Source of the DNA: Streptomyces brasiliensis | GTDB taxonomy: Bacteria; Actinomycetota; Actinomycetes; Streptomycetales; Streptomycetaceae | Assembly (NCBI RefSeq): GCF_014647875.1 | Contig: NZ_BMQA01000010.1 | Location: forward strand, 1 to 64,000 | Reading direction: 5' to 3' | DNA length: 64,000 nt | Shown: piece by piece, positions 16,701 through 23,631 of the stretch | Layout: each line of letters begins with the position of its first letter | Position numbering within the stretch: position 1 is the stretch's first letter | The notes under the pieces: model-generated | The model's database searches: none | Told to the model about the DNA's origin: nothing | Seen by the model: only the letters and a program-made list of their open reading frames with translations | Made by a program: the position numbers and the translations under genes

Positions 16701-17960
16701 TCACAGATCCGGCCGGCCGACCCCCGCCAGCGCGCGGATGCCCGGCACCGGCGACGGCAGCAGCCACAGCAGGGACAGGGCGCCGCCCACCGCGGCCACC
16801 GTGATGGTCGGGCGCAGGCCGATGACCGTGGCGAGGGCGCCGCCGGTCAGGGCGCCCAGGGGCCGTATGCCGTAGTTCATGGTGGTGTAGGCGCCGGCGA
16901 CGCGGCTGCGCAGGGCGTCCGGAACCACCGATGTGTTCAGCGAGTTGAGGTTCACGTCGAAGAGCATCACGCCTGACGCGGAGACGAACTCGACCCCCGC
17001 CAGCACCCCGGCCCGCGCCCACCACGGTCCCTCGGCGGCCCACACCAGCACGTACGGCGCCGGGAACAGCACCGCGCCCACCGCCACGCTGCGGCCGATC
17101 CCGATCAGCCGGGATATCCGGGGTGCCGTCACCGCGCCGAGGAGACCACCGGTCGCGCCCGCGCCGAACGCGAGCCCGATCACGCCTGCGGACAGGCCGA
17201 GTTCCCGGTCGGCGAACAGCACGAGCAGGCCGGTGCCCATGAGGAAGGTGAAGAAGTTCAGGGTGGCCGCGCAGGCCAGACCCGCCCGCAGCACCGGGTG
17301 GCGGACGATGAAGGTGAGCCCTTCCCGTGCGCTCCGCAGGAGCGAGGGGGCGGCGGGGACGTCCTCGGCCGCGGATCGTGGTTCGTCGACGCGGATACGA
17401 CCCACCAACACTGCCGACACCACGAACGACACGGCGTCCACGGCCACGGCGACCGGCGCGGTGAGCAATTGGACCAGCCCGCCGCCCACCGCCGGCCCGG
17501 CGATGAACGAGGTCGAACGACTGGCGCTCAGCTTGGAGTTGGCGTCGACGTACGACGAACGCGGCACGAGCCGGGCGAAGAACGACTGGTACGCGTTCCC
17601 GAACACCACCCCCGCCAGCCCGGTCAGCAGCGCCACCACGTACACCTGACCCAGCGTCACCATGTCGAACAGCGCGGCCACCGGCAGCGACACCAGTATC
17701 CCGGCACGCACCAGATCGGCGGCGACCATCAGCCCCTGCTTGCCGGGCCGCCGGTCCACCCACGCGCCGAGGACCAGGGCGAGCAGGTTCGGCGCCCAGG
17801 AGAGCGCGGTCAGTACGGCGACCTGTCCGGCGGACGCGTGCAGCGCGCCCACGGCGATGAGGGGCAGGGCCAGTTCCGTGATGCGGTCGCCGAACTGGGA
17901 GACGGTCTGGCCCGCCCAGAACCGTACGAAGCGCCGGTCCTGCCAGAGGGAGCGGGTCAC
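16701..17960 (-). CDS. MFS transporter coupled to ArsR-type regulator
   Basis: A 419-residue MFS_3-type exporter with about 12 membrane segments. It begins SLWQDRRFVRFWAGQTVSQF and has LGAWVDRRPGKQGLMVAADL in the first cytoplasmic loop. Such proteins export drugs or metabolites. The GTG at 17960 overlaps the stop of the preceding regulator gene (GTGA), so expression is tied to that regulator. It is unrelated in detail to the other MFS gene at 14.3 kb, but the arrangement is the same. Confidence 0.87.
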   Translation of the reverse strand: MTRSLWQDRRFVRFWAGQTVSQFGDRITELALPLIAVGALHASAGQVAVLTALSWAPNLLALVLGAWVDRRPGKQGLMVAADLVRAGILVSLPVAALFDMVTLGQVYVVALLTGLAGVVFGNAYQSFFARLVPRSSYVDANSKLSASRSTSFIAGPAVGGGLVQLLTAPVAVAVDAVSFVVSAVLVGRIRVDEPRSAAEDVPAAPSLLRSAREGLTFIVRHPVLRAGLACAATLNFFTFLMGTGLLVLFADRELGLSAGVIGLAFGAGATGGLLGAVTAPRISRLIGIGRSVAVGAVLFPAPYVLVWAAEGPWWARAGVLAGVEFVSASGVMLFDVNLNSLNTSVVPDALRSRVAGAYTTMNYGIRPLGALTGGALATVIGLRPTITVAAVGGALSLLWLLPSPVPGIRALAGVGRPDL

Positions 17961-18577
17961 TGCGCCGCGTCCGTGGTGCCCTCGGCGGCTTCCGGCAGTG
18001 CGTACATCAGCAGCCGTACGCCCCGGGTTCCGTCCGGCCTGTCCGCCGCGTCCCGGGTGACGTACGGCTCGACGAGTTCCTCCACTTTGTCCTGCAGCGC
18101 GGCCAGTTCCTCCACCGAGATCACGATCCGGGTGTTGGCCGCGCCCGCACGCCGGGTCCATTCGGGCTCCAGCCCCGGCTCGGTCTCGGTCAGCCAGCGC
18201 AGCGGCAGTTCGGCGGCGCGCGCGAAAATCTCCCCGGACAGCACCCGGGCGGCCGACCGGCCGTCCTCGTCCTCCGGCACCTCGAAGCGGAAGCCGCGCG
18301 CCACCGCCTCCCACCGCCGCTCCCGCCTGTCCGTCGAGCCCTCCGCGTCCCGCACCAGGCCGAAGCCGGCCAGGTGCCGCAGATGCCAGCTGGTCACGGA
18401 CGGGGTGGCACCGACGTGCGGGGACAGCTGAGTGGCGGTGGCGGGACCGTGCCGCTGAAGCCGCTCCAGGGCGGCGAGCCGTACGGGGTGGGCCAGCGCC
18501 CGCATGGCCTTGGGGTCGGTTATCTCCAGATCGCCATAGCGATTTGCCGATGCTCCTGGTACGGATGCGCATGCCAT
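17957..18577 (-). CDS. ArsR/HTH_20-type winged-helix regulator
   Basis: A protein of 206 residues if the ATG at 18577 is used. The winged helix lies near residues 25-80 (MRALAHPVRLAALERLQRHG, then TATQLSPHVGATPSVTSWHL). The C-terminal half is the helical extension of actinomycete HTH_20 proteins. No metal-binding cysteines stand out, so it is not a metal sensor. A GTG at 18598 would overlap the upstream stop (GTGA) but has no ribosome site and lies within one of two operator dyads, so the start is uncertain. It is coupled to the MFS gene. Confidence 0.82.
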   Translation of the reverse strand: MACASVPGASANRYGDLEITDPKAMRALAHPVRLAALERLQRHGPATATQLSPHVGATPSVTSWHLRHLAGFGLVRDAEGSTDRRERRWEAVARGFRFEVPEDEDGRSAARVLSGEIFARAAELPLRWLTETEPGLEPEWTRRAGAANTRIVISVEELAALQDKVEELVEPYVTRDAADRPDGTRGVRLLMYALPEAAEGTTDAAQ

Positions 18578-18580
18578 GAC

Positions 18581-18620
18581 GTGAGAGTGTCCTCTCACAA
18601 ACTATGAGAGTCAACTCTCA
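18581..18620. promoter_or_regulatory. Twin TGAGAG-N4-CTCTCA dyads
   Basis: Two copies of TGAGAG-N4-CTCTCA occur: 18582-18597 (extended to 7-base arms, GTGAGAG/CTCTCAC, 18581-18598) and 18605-18620. Their centres are 23 bases apart, about two helical turns. They overlap the last codons of the anti-sigma-like gene and the first possible codons of the winged-helix regulator. This fits an autoregulatory operator for the regulator-MFS unit. Confidence 0.6.
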
Positions 18621-19005
18621 CATCGGCCCAGACGGTCTCGTAGATCCCGTCCGGCCGGAGTTCGACACCCCACTTCTCCGCCAGCGCCTCGACGAGCGGC
18701 AGCCCGCGCCCGCCCTCGCCCAACTCCCCGTCTCTGCACACCGGTAGCCGGTCCGTGCGAGCGTCAAGGACCTCGACCCGTACGACTCCGGTGTCCAGCA
18801 CCAGGCGTACGCGGAAGCCACGCCCGCGAACCCGCCCGTGCCGTACGGCATTCGCGGCCAGCTCGGCCACGACGAGCGTGACGGCGTCGCTCGCCTCGCT
18901 TCCGTGTGCGAACCCCCATACGTCTATCCGGTTCGCCACCAACTGCCGTGCGTGGCTCGCGCCGCGCGGCGTCGCGCCGAAGAGCTGCGTGAACGTACTC
19001 TGCAT
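18595..19005 (-). CDS. RsbW-like ATP-binding protein (anti-sigma type)
   Basis: A 136-residue HATPase_c domain protein. The N-box helix VVAELAANAVRHGRV and the later VLDARTDRLP and GGRGLPLVEALAEKWGV segments are the ATP-binding motifs of RsbW/SpoIIAB-like proteins. Such kinases bind and inhibit sigma factors or regulate other partners. It is divergent from a Scr1-type XRE regulator and DUF397 gene, the trio known from whiJ- and abaA-type developmental loci of Streptomyces. A 9-base dyad lies in the shared promoter region. Confidence 0.85.
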   Translation of the reverse strand: MQSTFTQLFGATPRGASHARQLVANRIDVWGFAHGSEASDAVTLVVAELAANAVRHGRVRGRGFRVRLVLDTGVVRVEVLDARTDRLPVCRDGELGEGGRGLPLVEALAEKWGVELRPDGIYETVWADVRVDSHSL

Positions 19006-19048
19006 GGCTCAAAAGTCGCGTGGCGTACGGAAGTCGGGCCAGCACCGC

Positions 19049-19076
19049 AACTCGTACGCTGCGCACTGTACGAGTT
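19049..19076. promoter_or_regulatory. Inverted repeat AACTCGTAC-N10-GTACGAGTT
   Basis: Perfect 9-base arms (19049-19057 and 19068-19076) are separated by 10 bases. The dyad lies between the divergent starts of the RsbW-like gene and the XRE regulator gene. It is a good candidate operator for the XRE regulator. The spacing puts the half-sites about two helical turns apart. Confidence 0.5.
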
Positions 19077-19304
19077 CACTCGCTGGACAGTGTCCGTGAC
19101 TTTCCGTGACCCTTTCTTGGTATGACCGACAGCACGATCAGCACCGAGCAGCCCACCAACGAGCCCGAACCGTCGGACAGCCTCAAGGCGTTCGGCGCGA
19201 CCCACAAGGCGTTTCGCCGCCGGGCGGGTTACCGGGTTCCTTGCAGAAAGCCCCGGCGTTCACGCCGGGGATGAATGCATCTCAGGAGCGCTCTGACGTG
19301 CAGT

Positions 19305-19735
19305 TTAGAGCGGACGTTGCTGCTGCTCGATGTACTGACGGACGATGGCCAACGGCGCCCCGCCGCACGACGCGGAGAAGTAGGAGGGCGACCACAGATG
19401 TCCGTGCATGAGGGCGCGGTTGATCCGGCCGGTGAACTCTCCCCCAGCCTTCGGCCCGGAGGTGCCCCCAGCCGTATCCGGCGAGCGGAGACGCCCTTGA
19501 GACTGTTGACCAGCTTGGAGACGGCGGCCTTCGGCGGGTAGTGCACCAGGAGGTGAACGTGATCGCGTGCGATGTTGAACTCCCTCGGCTGCGCCCCGAC
19601 GTCTTCGCACGCCGTGCGCGCGATCGCTTCGCAGCGCGTCAGCGTCTCGTCGTTGAACACCCCGCGCCGCCACCTCGTCACAAGGACCAAGTGCACATGC
19701 AGCCCCGAAACAACATGCCTGCACGCCTGTAATCG
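19305..19735 (-). pseudogene. TnpA, Y1 (HUH) transposase of IS200/IS605, broken
   Basis: The N-terminal part reads RHVVSGLHVHLVLVTRWRRG and has the HUH motif in RDHVHLLVHYPP. After VSARRIR the frame is lost and continues in another frame as EFTGRINRALMHGHLWSPSY, with the likely catalytic Tyr in IVRQYIEQQQRP. The shift is caused by a 32-base palindromic repeat at 19441-19472. I also see no usual start codon near RHVV. So the single-strand transposase is inactive and mobility would need TnpA from elsewhere. Confidence 0.8.
19441..19472. repeat. Palindromic Streptomyces-type repeat inserted in tnpA
   Basis: Read on the minus strand, a 32-base unit starts GCTGGGGGCACCTCC and ends GAAGGCTGGGGG. 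It can fold as CTCC/GGAG and GGCC/GGCT stem segments. I recall such GGGGGcACCTCC...GGGGGAG units as a frequent interspersed repeat in Streptomyces genomes. Deleting exactly these bases joins ATACG to AGAGTTC and restores the TnpA frame. Confidence 0.65.
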
Positions 19736-19776
19736 TTCCGCTACTCTATGAGACCAATCGTAGTAGGGTCCTGGGT

Positions 19777-21021
19777 GTGCAGCTCCGCTACAACTACCGG
19801 GTCTACCCAAACGCCCCGCAGCGCCGTGCGCTGGCGAAGGCGTTCGGGTGCGCTCGCGTGGTGTGGAACGACTGCCTGCGGGACCGCAAGGAGGCACACG
19901 CGGCGGGGCTGGCGTATGTGACGTCGGCGGAGTTGTCCCGGCTTCGCATCACCCAGGCCAAGCGCACCGAGCAACGCGCCTGGCTCGCCGATGTGTCAGC
20001 CGTCGTCCTGCAGCAGTCCCTGCGGGACCTGGATACCGCCTACCAGAACTTCTTCGACAGTCTGAAGGGCAAGCGGCAGGGCCAAAAGGCCGGTCCGCCC
20101 CGCTACAAGTCGAAGAAGGACGCCCGGCAGTCGATCCGCCTCAACACCAACGCCTTCCGCCTGAAGGGCAACGGCACGGTGTACGTGGCCAAGGTCGGTC
20201 ATCTCAAGGTGAAGTGGTCGCGGCGGCTTCCGGCCGGCCCGACGTCCCTGACCGTCATCAAGGACAGCTGCGGCCGGTACTTCCTGTCCTTCGTCGTGGA
20301 CACCGGAGCGGATATCCTGCCCGCACTGGAGGCGGAGGCCGGGATCGACCTCGGCCTGTCTGCCTTCGCGGTCCTGTCCGACGGAACAAAGATCAGCGCC
20401 CCGCGTTTTTTGCGCCGGGCGGAGAAGAAACTCAAGCGTCTTCAGCGCGAGTTGTCCCGCAAGGCCAAGGGGTCGAAGAACCGGGCCAAGGCCCGTATCA
20501 AGGTCGCCCGCCAGCACGCGAAGGTGGCCAACCGGCGCCGGGACTTCCACCACAAGGTTTCCACGCAGATCATCCGCGACAACCAAGCGGTGTATGTGGA
20601 GGACCTCGCGGTCTCCGGCCTCGGCCGTACCCGGCTCGCCAAGTCCGTGCACGACGCGGGATGGTCCGCATTCGTCGGCATGCTCGAGTACAAGGCGGAA
20701 AGACACGGGCGCACCTTCGCCAAGGTGGACCGGGCTTTCCCGTCCTCTCAGCTCTGCTCGGCCTGCCGCTTCCGGGACGGCCCCAAACCCCTGCACGTCC
20801 GCGAGTGGACGTGCGGTGCTTGTGGTGCAGTGCACGACCGCGACCACAACGCAGCCCGCAACCTCCTTGCAGAGGGACGCCGTATCGTCGCCGCCGGACG
20901 GGCGGAGACGCTAAACGCCTGTGGAGCGCCGGTAAGACGGGCACACATGCCCGCACAGCGCGGTGAAGCAGGAAGCCCCCGGAAGGGTCAGCCGACCCAG
21001 GCCGGACTCCCTGGACTTTAG
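19777..21021 (+). CDS. tnpB: TnpB, RNA-guided endonuclease of IS200/IS605
   Basis: A 414-residue OrfB/TnpB protein, full length for the family. The RuvC residues are present: D191 in AGIDLGLSAF, E275 in AVYVEDLAVSG and D356 in HDRDHNAARNLL. The zinc ribbon is C327-x2-C330 and C346-x2-C349. N-terminal and wedge regions (NYRVYPNAPQRRAL, GPPRYKSKKDARQS) look normal. TnpB cuts DNA next to a target-adjacent motif using an omega RNA from the element's right end, and so helps the element persist. GTG start at 19777. The last codons lie in the right-end hairpin. Confidence 0.92.
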   Translation: MQLRYNYRVYPNAPQRRALAKAFGCARVVWNDCLRDRKEAHAAGLAYVTSAELSRLRITQAKRTEQRAWLADVSAVVLQQSLRDLDTAYQNFFDSLKGKRQGQKAGPPRYKSKKDARQSIRLNTNAFRLKGNGTVYVAKVGHLKVKWSRRLPAGPTSLTVIKDSCGRYFLSFVVDTGADILPALEAEAGIDLGLSAFAVLSDGTKISAPRFLRRAEKKLKRLQRELSRKAKGSKNRAKARIKVARQHAKVANRRRDFHHKVSTQIIRDNQAVYVEDLAVSGLGRTRLAKSVHDAGWSAFVGMLEYKAERHGRTFAKVDRAFPSSQLCSACRFRDGPKPLHVREWTCGACGAVHDRDHNAARNLLAEGRRIVAAGRAETLNACGAPVRRAHMPAQRGEAGSPRKGQPTQAGLPGL

Positions 21022-21054
21022 GCCAGGGAGCACGTCAAACGCAGGAGCAGTACG
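20900..21054 (+). ncRNA. Predicted omega RNA of TnpB with host-derived guide
   Basis: In IS200/IS605 elements the TnpB guide RNA is made from the 3' end of tnpB plus the right end, and its guide is the host sequence just outside the element. Here that would be the tnpB tail, the hairpin 21007-21030, TCAA, then about 16 host bases from 21039 (ACGCAGGAGCAGTACG). The 5' boundary is a guess. This is an inference from family biology, not a visible transcript. Confidence 0.4.
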
Positions 21055-21769
21055 CGCCGCTGGTGCGGTACCAGCCGGGGACGGTTGCTTCTATTGAGCA
21101 GGGGCGGGGGTTTCCACCGCGTGTCTTTGTGGAGCGGGCCGAGGAAGTACGGGACGCGTTCGGGGTGTTGAAGGGGGTGTACAAGCATGCCACGCGAGAG
21201 AAGGGGCTGGCGTCGTGGTTCCGGCAGTGGGCGGACCTCGAAGAGCAGGCGATCAGCCTCTACACATGGGAGAACCGCCTGGTACCAGGTCTCCTTCAGA
21301 CGGATGCGTACGCTCGCACGCTGTTCGGCGGGCGGATCCCGATGTTCACCGACTCGGAGATCGAAGCACAGGTGACAGCTCGCTTGGCGCGTCAGGCCCT
21401 GCTGGACGACCGGCCCAACACGTTGTTCAGCTTCATCATCGAAGAGCACGTTCTCAGGCGCCCGATCGGCGGAACCCACGTCATGCGGCAGCAGATCGAG
21501 CACCTTCTGGCGGCGACGGAACCGCGCAACCTGGAGTTCCAAGTGATGCCGGCGGAGCGCGGCTTCCACGCAGGCCTGAACGGCCCCATCCGCCTGCTGG
21601 AGACCCCTGACAACGAATGGTTCGCCTACTGCGAGGGACAGGAAAACAGCCAGTTCGCCACCAACCCCCAGACGATCAGCGTGCTCCACATGCGGTATGC
21701 GAAACTTCGCTCACAGGCTCTGACCCCCGAGGACTCCCGGAGCCTGCTGGAGCGGATGCGAGGAGCGCT

Positions 21770-21955
21770 ATGACGGCCACCGAACTGGCATGGTTCAAGA
21801 GCAGCTACAGCGGCGACGACTCCGGCGACTGCGTCGAAGTCGCCACCTCCCCCATCACCATCCACGTCCGCGACTCGAAGAACACCACCGGCCCCCACCT
21901 CGCCCTCTCCCCCACCGCCTGGACGGAGTTCGTCGGGTTCGCCGCCGTCGGCTGA
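21770..21955 (+). CDS. DUF397 domain protein
   Basis: A 61-residue protein with the classic DUF397 pattern: LAWFKSSYSGDDSGDCVEVA, then HVRDSKNTTGPHLALSP and a final W-x-x-F. It overlaps the stop of the Scr1-type regulator gene (ATGA). The pair is widespread in Streptomyces and thought to act together in development, or as a toxin-antitoxin-like unit. With the upstream gene split by the insertion sequence, its translation by coupling may be lost or depend on a promoter in the element. Confidence 0.9.
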   Translation: MTATELAWFKSSYSGDDSGDCVEVATSPITIHVRDSKNTTGPHLALSPTAWTEFVGFAAVG

Positions 21956-21958
21956 ATC

Positions 21959-22525
21959 GTGGCCCGTGCCGGAATCACCGCCGACCGGCTCGTCGCGGCG
22001 GCAGCCGATCTCGCTGACGAGGTCGGGTTCGAGAACGTCACCCTGTCGGCGTTGGCCCGCCACTTCGGCGTGAAGGACGCGAGTCTGTACTCGCACGTCA
22101 GAAATCTGCACGACCTGCGCACCCGGCTCGCCCTGTACGCGGGTGCCGAGATGATCGACCGGATCGCGGCGGCCGTGGCGGGGCGGGCCGGGAAGGACGC
22201 GCTGGTGGCGTTCGCCGGGGCGTACCGGTCGTACGCGCTGGACCGGCCCGGCCGCTACGCCGCCACCCAGATCCGTATCGACCAGAGCCTGATCGCCGAC
22301 TCCCCCGCCCTGCGCCGCACCGCCGAGATCACGTACGGCATGCTGCGCGCGTACGGCCTCGACGAACCCGATCTCACCGACGCCGTACGGCTGTTGCGCA
22401 GCACCTTCCACGGCTACTGCGCCCTGGAGTCGGCGGGCGGCTTCGGCGCCGCGCGTGATGTGCAGGCCTCCTGGGACAAGGCGGTCGACGCCCTGCACAT
22501 CACGCTCACGCACTGGCCGCGGTAG
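21959..22525 (+). CDS. TetR family regulator with WHG-type C-terminal domain
   Basis: A 188-residue protein starting with a GTG three bases after the DUF397 stop. The TetR helix-turn-helix is at residues 8-50 (LADEVGFENVTLSALARHFG, then VKDASLYSHVRNLHDL). The C-terminal half has the W/G-rich WHG pattern (LLRSTFHGYCALESAGGFG). Cotranscription with DUF397 is possible, but function need not be shared. A target is not obvious; the convergent hydrolase gene is the nearest neighbour. Confidence 0.88.
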   Translation: MARAGITADRLVAAAADLADEVGFENVTLSALARHFGVKDASLYSHVRNLHDLRTRLALYAGAEMIDRIAAAVAGRAGKDALVAFAGAYRSYALDRPGRYAATQIRIDQSLIADSPALRRTAEITYGMLRAYGLDEPDLTDAVRLLRSTFHGYCALESAGGFGAARDVQASWDKAVDALHITLTHWPR

Positions 22526-22567
22526 CGGCACCCGATGGGCAGCCCTGGGCGCCGCTACCGATCTTCC

Positions 22568-23317
22568 TCAGGCCCGGCCGAGGTGCCGGGCGAAGAACCG
22601 GACCGCGCTGTCGGCCTCGAACCTCGGCAGTTCCTTGTGCAGGCCCGCGTTGGCGTGCAACGTCTTCTCCTTCGAGGCGAACGCGTCGAACAACGCGAGG
22701 CCGGACTCGCGCGGGATGTGCTCGTCGTCCCACTGGAGCATGAACTCGATCGGGATGGTGATCTGCTTCGCCGTCTCCGCCAGTGCGTCGGGCCAGTGGA
22801 GACCGAAGACCGCGGCGGTGATCCTGGGCTCGACCGCCGTCAGCGGCACACCGATCGCGGTGCCCATGTTCAGGCCGAAGTAGCCCACCGGCCCATCCGC
22901 GCCGATGCCCGGAAGTTCCTGGAGGGCGTCCAGGGTCGCTTGCCACTCCGGTACGGCGCGCTCGGCCAGGTGGGTGTTGTACCGGACGACGACCGGGCCT
23001 TCCGGCTCGCCGGCCGCCCTGGCCCGGTACAGCGCGGCGATCTCCTGCTCGTCGTGCGCCGTGCGCGGCCGGTCGCCGTGACCGGGCGCGTCGATGACGG
23101 CGACGTGGAAACCGCAGCCGGTCACAAGCCGGTCGGCGCGGCCTGTCATCGCCGGCCACTTCTTGTGCGTGCCGCCACCGTGGCCCATCAGTACCAGGGG
23201 CGCGCGGTCGGCACCGGATGCGGGCGACCAGAGAACGCCGGGGACCTCGCCCACGGTGAAGTCGCGTTCAACTACGCCGTTCGACGACGACTCGGCGGTG
23301 AACTGCAGGGAGTGCAT
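22568..23317 (-). CDS. Alpha/beta hydrolase family protein with Asn at nucleophile elbow
   Basis: A 249-residue alpha/beta hydrolase fold of the dienelactone-hydrolase/FrsA-like kind: PLVLMGHGGGTHKKWPAM (oxyanion strand), VAVIDAPGHGDRP, FMLQWDDEHIPRESGLALF and a C-terminal His in AGLHKELPRFE. The nucleophile elbow reads GYFGLNMGTAIG, with N150 where Ser or Cys is expected in G-x-S-x-G. The codon is AAC. It may be catalytically dead or use another mechanism. ATG 23317 has GAAAGG upstream. A 19-codon leader frame and a 9-bp hairpin precede it. Confidence 0.82.
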   Translation of the reverse strand: MHSLQFTAESSSNGVVERDFTVGEVPGVLWSPASGADRAPLVLMGHGGGTHKKWPAMTGRADRLVTGCGFHVAVIDAPGHGDRPRTAHDEQEIAALYRARAAGEPEGPVVVRYNTHLAERAVPEWQATLDALQELPGIGADGPVGYFGLNMGTAIGVPLTAVEPRITAAVFGLHWPDALAETAKQITIPIEFMLQWDDEHIPRESGLALFDAFASKEKTLHANAGLHKELPRFEADSAVRFFARHLGRA

Positions 23318-23331
23318 TGGTTGTTGCCTTT

Positions 23332-23361
23332 CGGGAGCGCTTGGTTGTCGAGGCGCTCCCG
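23332..23361 (-). promoter_or_regulatory. Leader hairpin before hydrolase gene
   Basis: Perfect 9-base arms, CGGGAGCGC and GCGCTCCCG, with a 12-base loop lie between the stop of the 19-codon leader frame (7 bases away) and the hydrolase ribosome site. The position suits a translational or transcriptional attenuator that responds to ribosome position on the leader. A simple terminator is less likely because no gene ends here apart from the leader. Confidence 0.5.
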
Positions 23362-23368
23362 GCGACAT

Positions 23369-23428
23369 CTATGTCGATCGCCCGACCGTGACGAGAAGTG
23401 GGAGCACCCACGTCGATACAGCGTTCAT
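23369..23428 (-). CDS. Putative 19-residue leader peptide
   Basis: A 20-codon frame (MNAVSTWVLPLLVTVGRST) has a textbook ribosome site, GGAGGTGA, a few bases before its ATG at 23428. It ends 51 bases before the alpha/beta hydrolase gene on the same strand, with a stable hairpin between. The peptide is hydrophobic with a central WVLPLLV. Size and layout recall the leader peptides of drug-inducible resistance genes. No homology is claimed; the call rests on ribosome site, position and hairpin. Confidence 0.45.
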   Translation of the reverse strand: MNAVSTWVLPLLVTVGRST

Positions 23429-23631
23429 GGGTCTCACCTCCTCGGGCGGTATCACGGCTGACTGGAAGCTAGCAGCCCGACACCGTCCCGCCCAACTCGT
23501 TTTCTGCCGGAGATCAGAGGCACGACGGCCTGCGCTTCCTCTCCTCCTGGACCACGGACACCATGCGCACGGCGACGCCCTAGACTGGGCTTTCCGCGGG
23601 TGTTGCGTGCCGCCTCGGGGGAGGAAGCGTC

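Larger units (their letters stand above)
19233..21038 (+). mobile_element. IS200/IS605-family insertion sequence (tnpA remnant + tnpB)
   Basis: An 1,806-base element bounded on the left by the tetranucleotide TTAC (19229-19232, host) and ending in TCAA (21035-21038). These are the same left and right cleavage tetranucleotides described for IS608. There is no target duplication or terminal inverted repeat, as expected. Subterminal hairpins are present: CCCCGGCGT/ACGCCGGGG at 19251-19270 and CTCCCTGG/CCAGGGAG at 21007-21030, the latter spanning the tnpB stop. tnpA and tnpB are divergent. The ends are supported independently because removing the element restores the host reading frame. Confidence 0.9.
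19122..21773 (+). pseudogene. Scr1-type XRE regulator (WhiJ-like), split by IS200/IS605
   Basis: Codons 1-37 (19122-19232) end RRRAGY; the gene resumes at 21039 with TQEQYAPLVRYQPGTVASIE and runs to a TGA at 21771. Joining the parts gives an in-frame 281-residue protein, the normal size of the family. It has an N-terminal XRE helix-turn-helix (about 22-75) and a C-terminal Scr1/DUF5753 domain (SLYTWENRLVPGLLQTDAYA, LEFQVMPAERG). The break lies exactly between codons 37 and 38. As it stands the 5' part stops after about 50 codons, so the regulator is inactive unless the element leaves. The 3' end overlaps DUF397 (ATGA). Confidence 0.85.
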
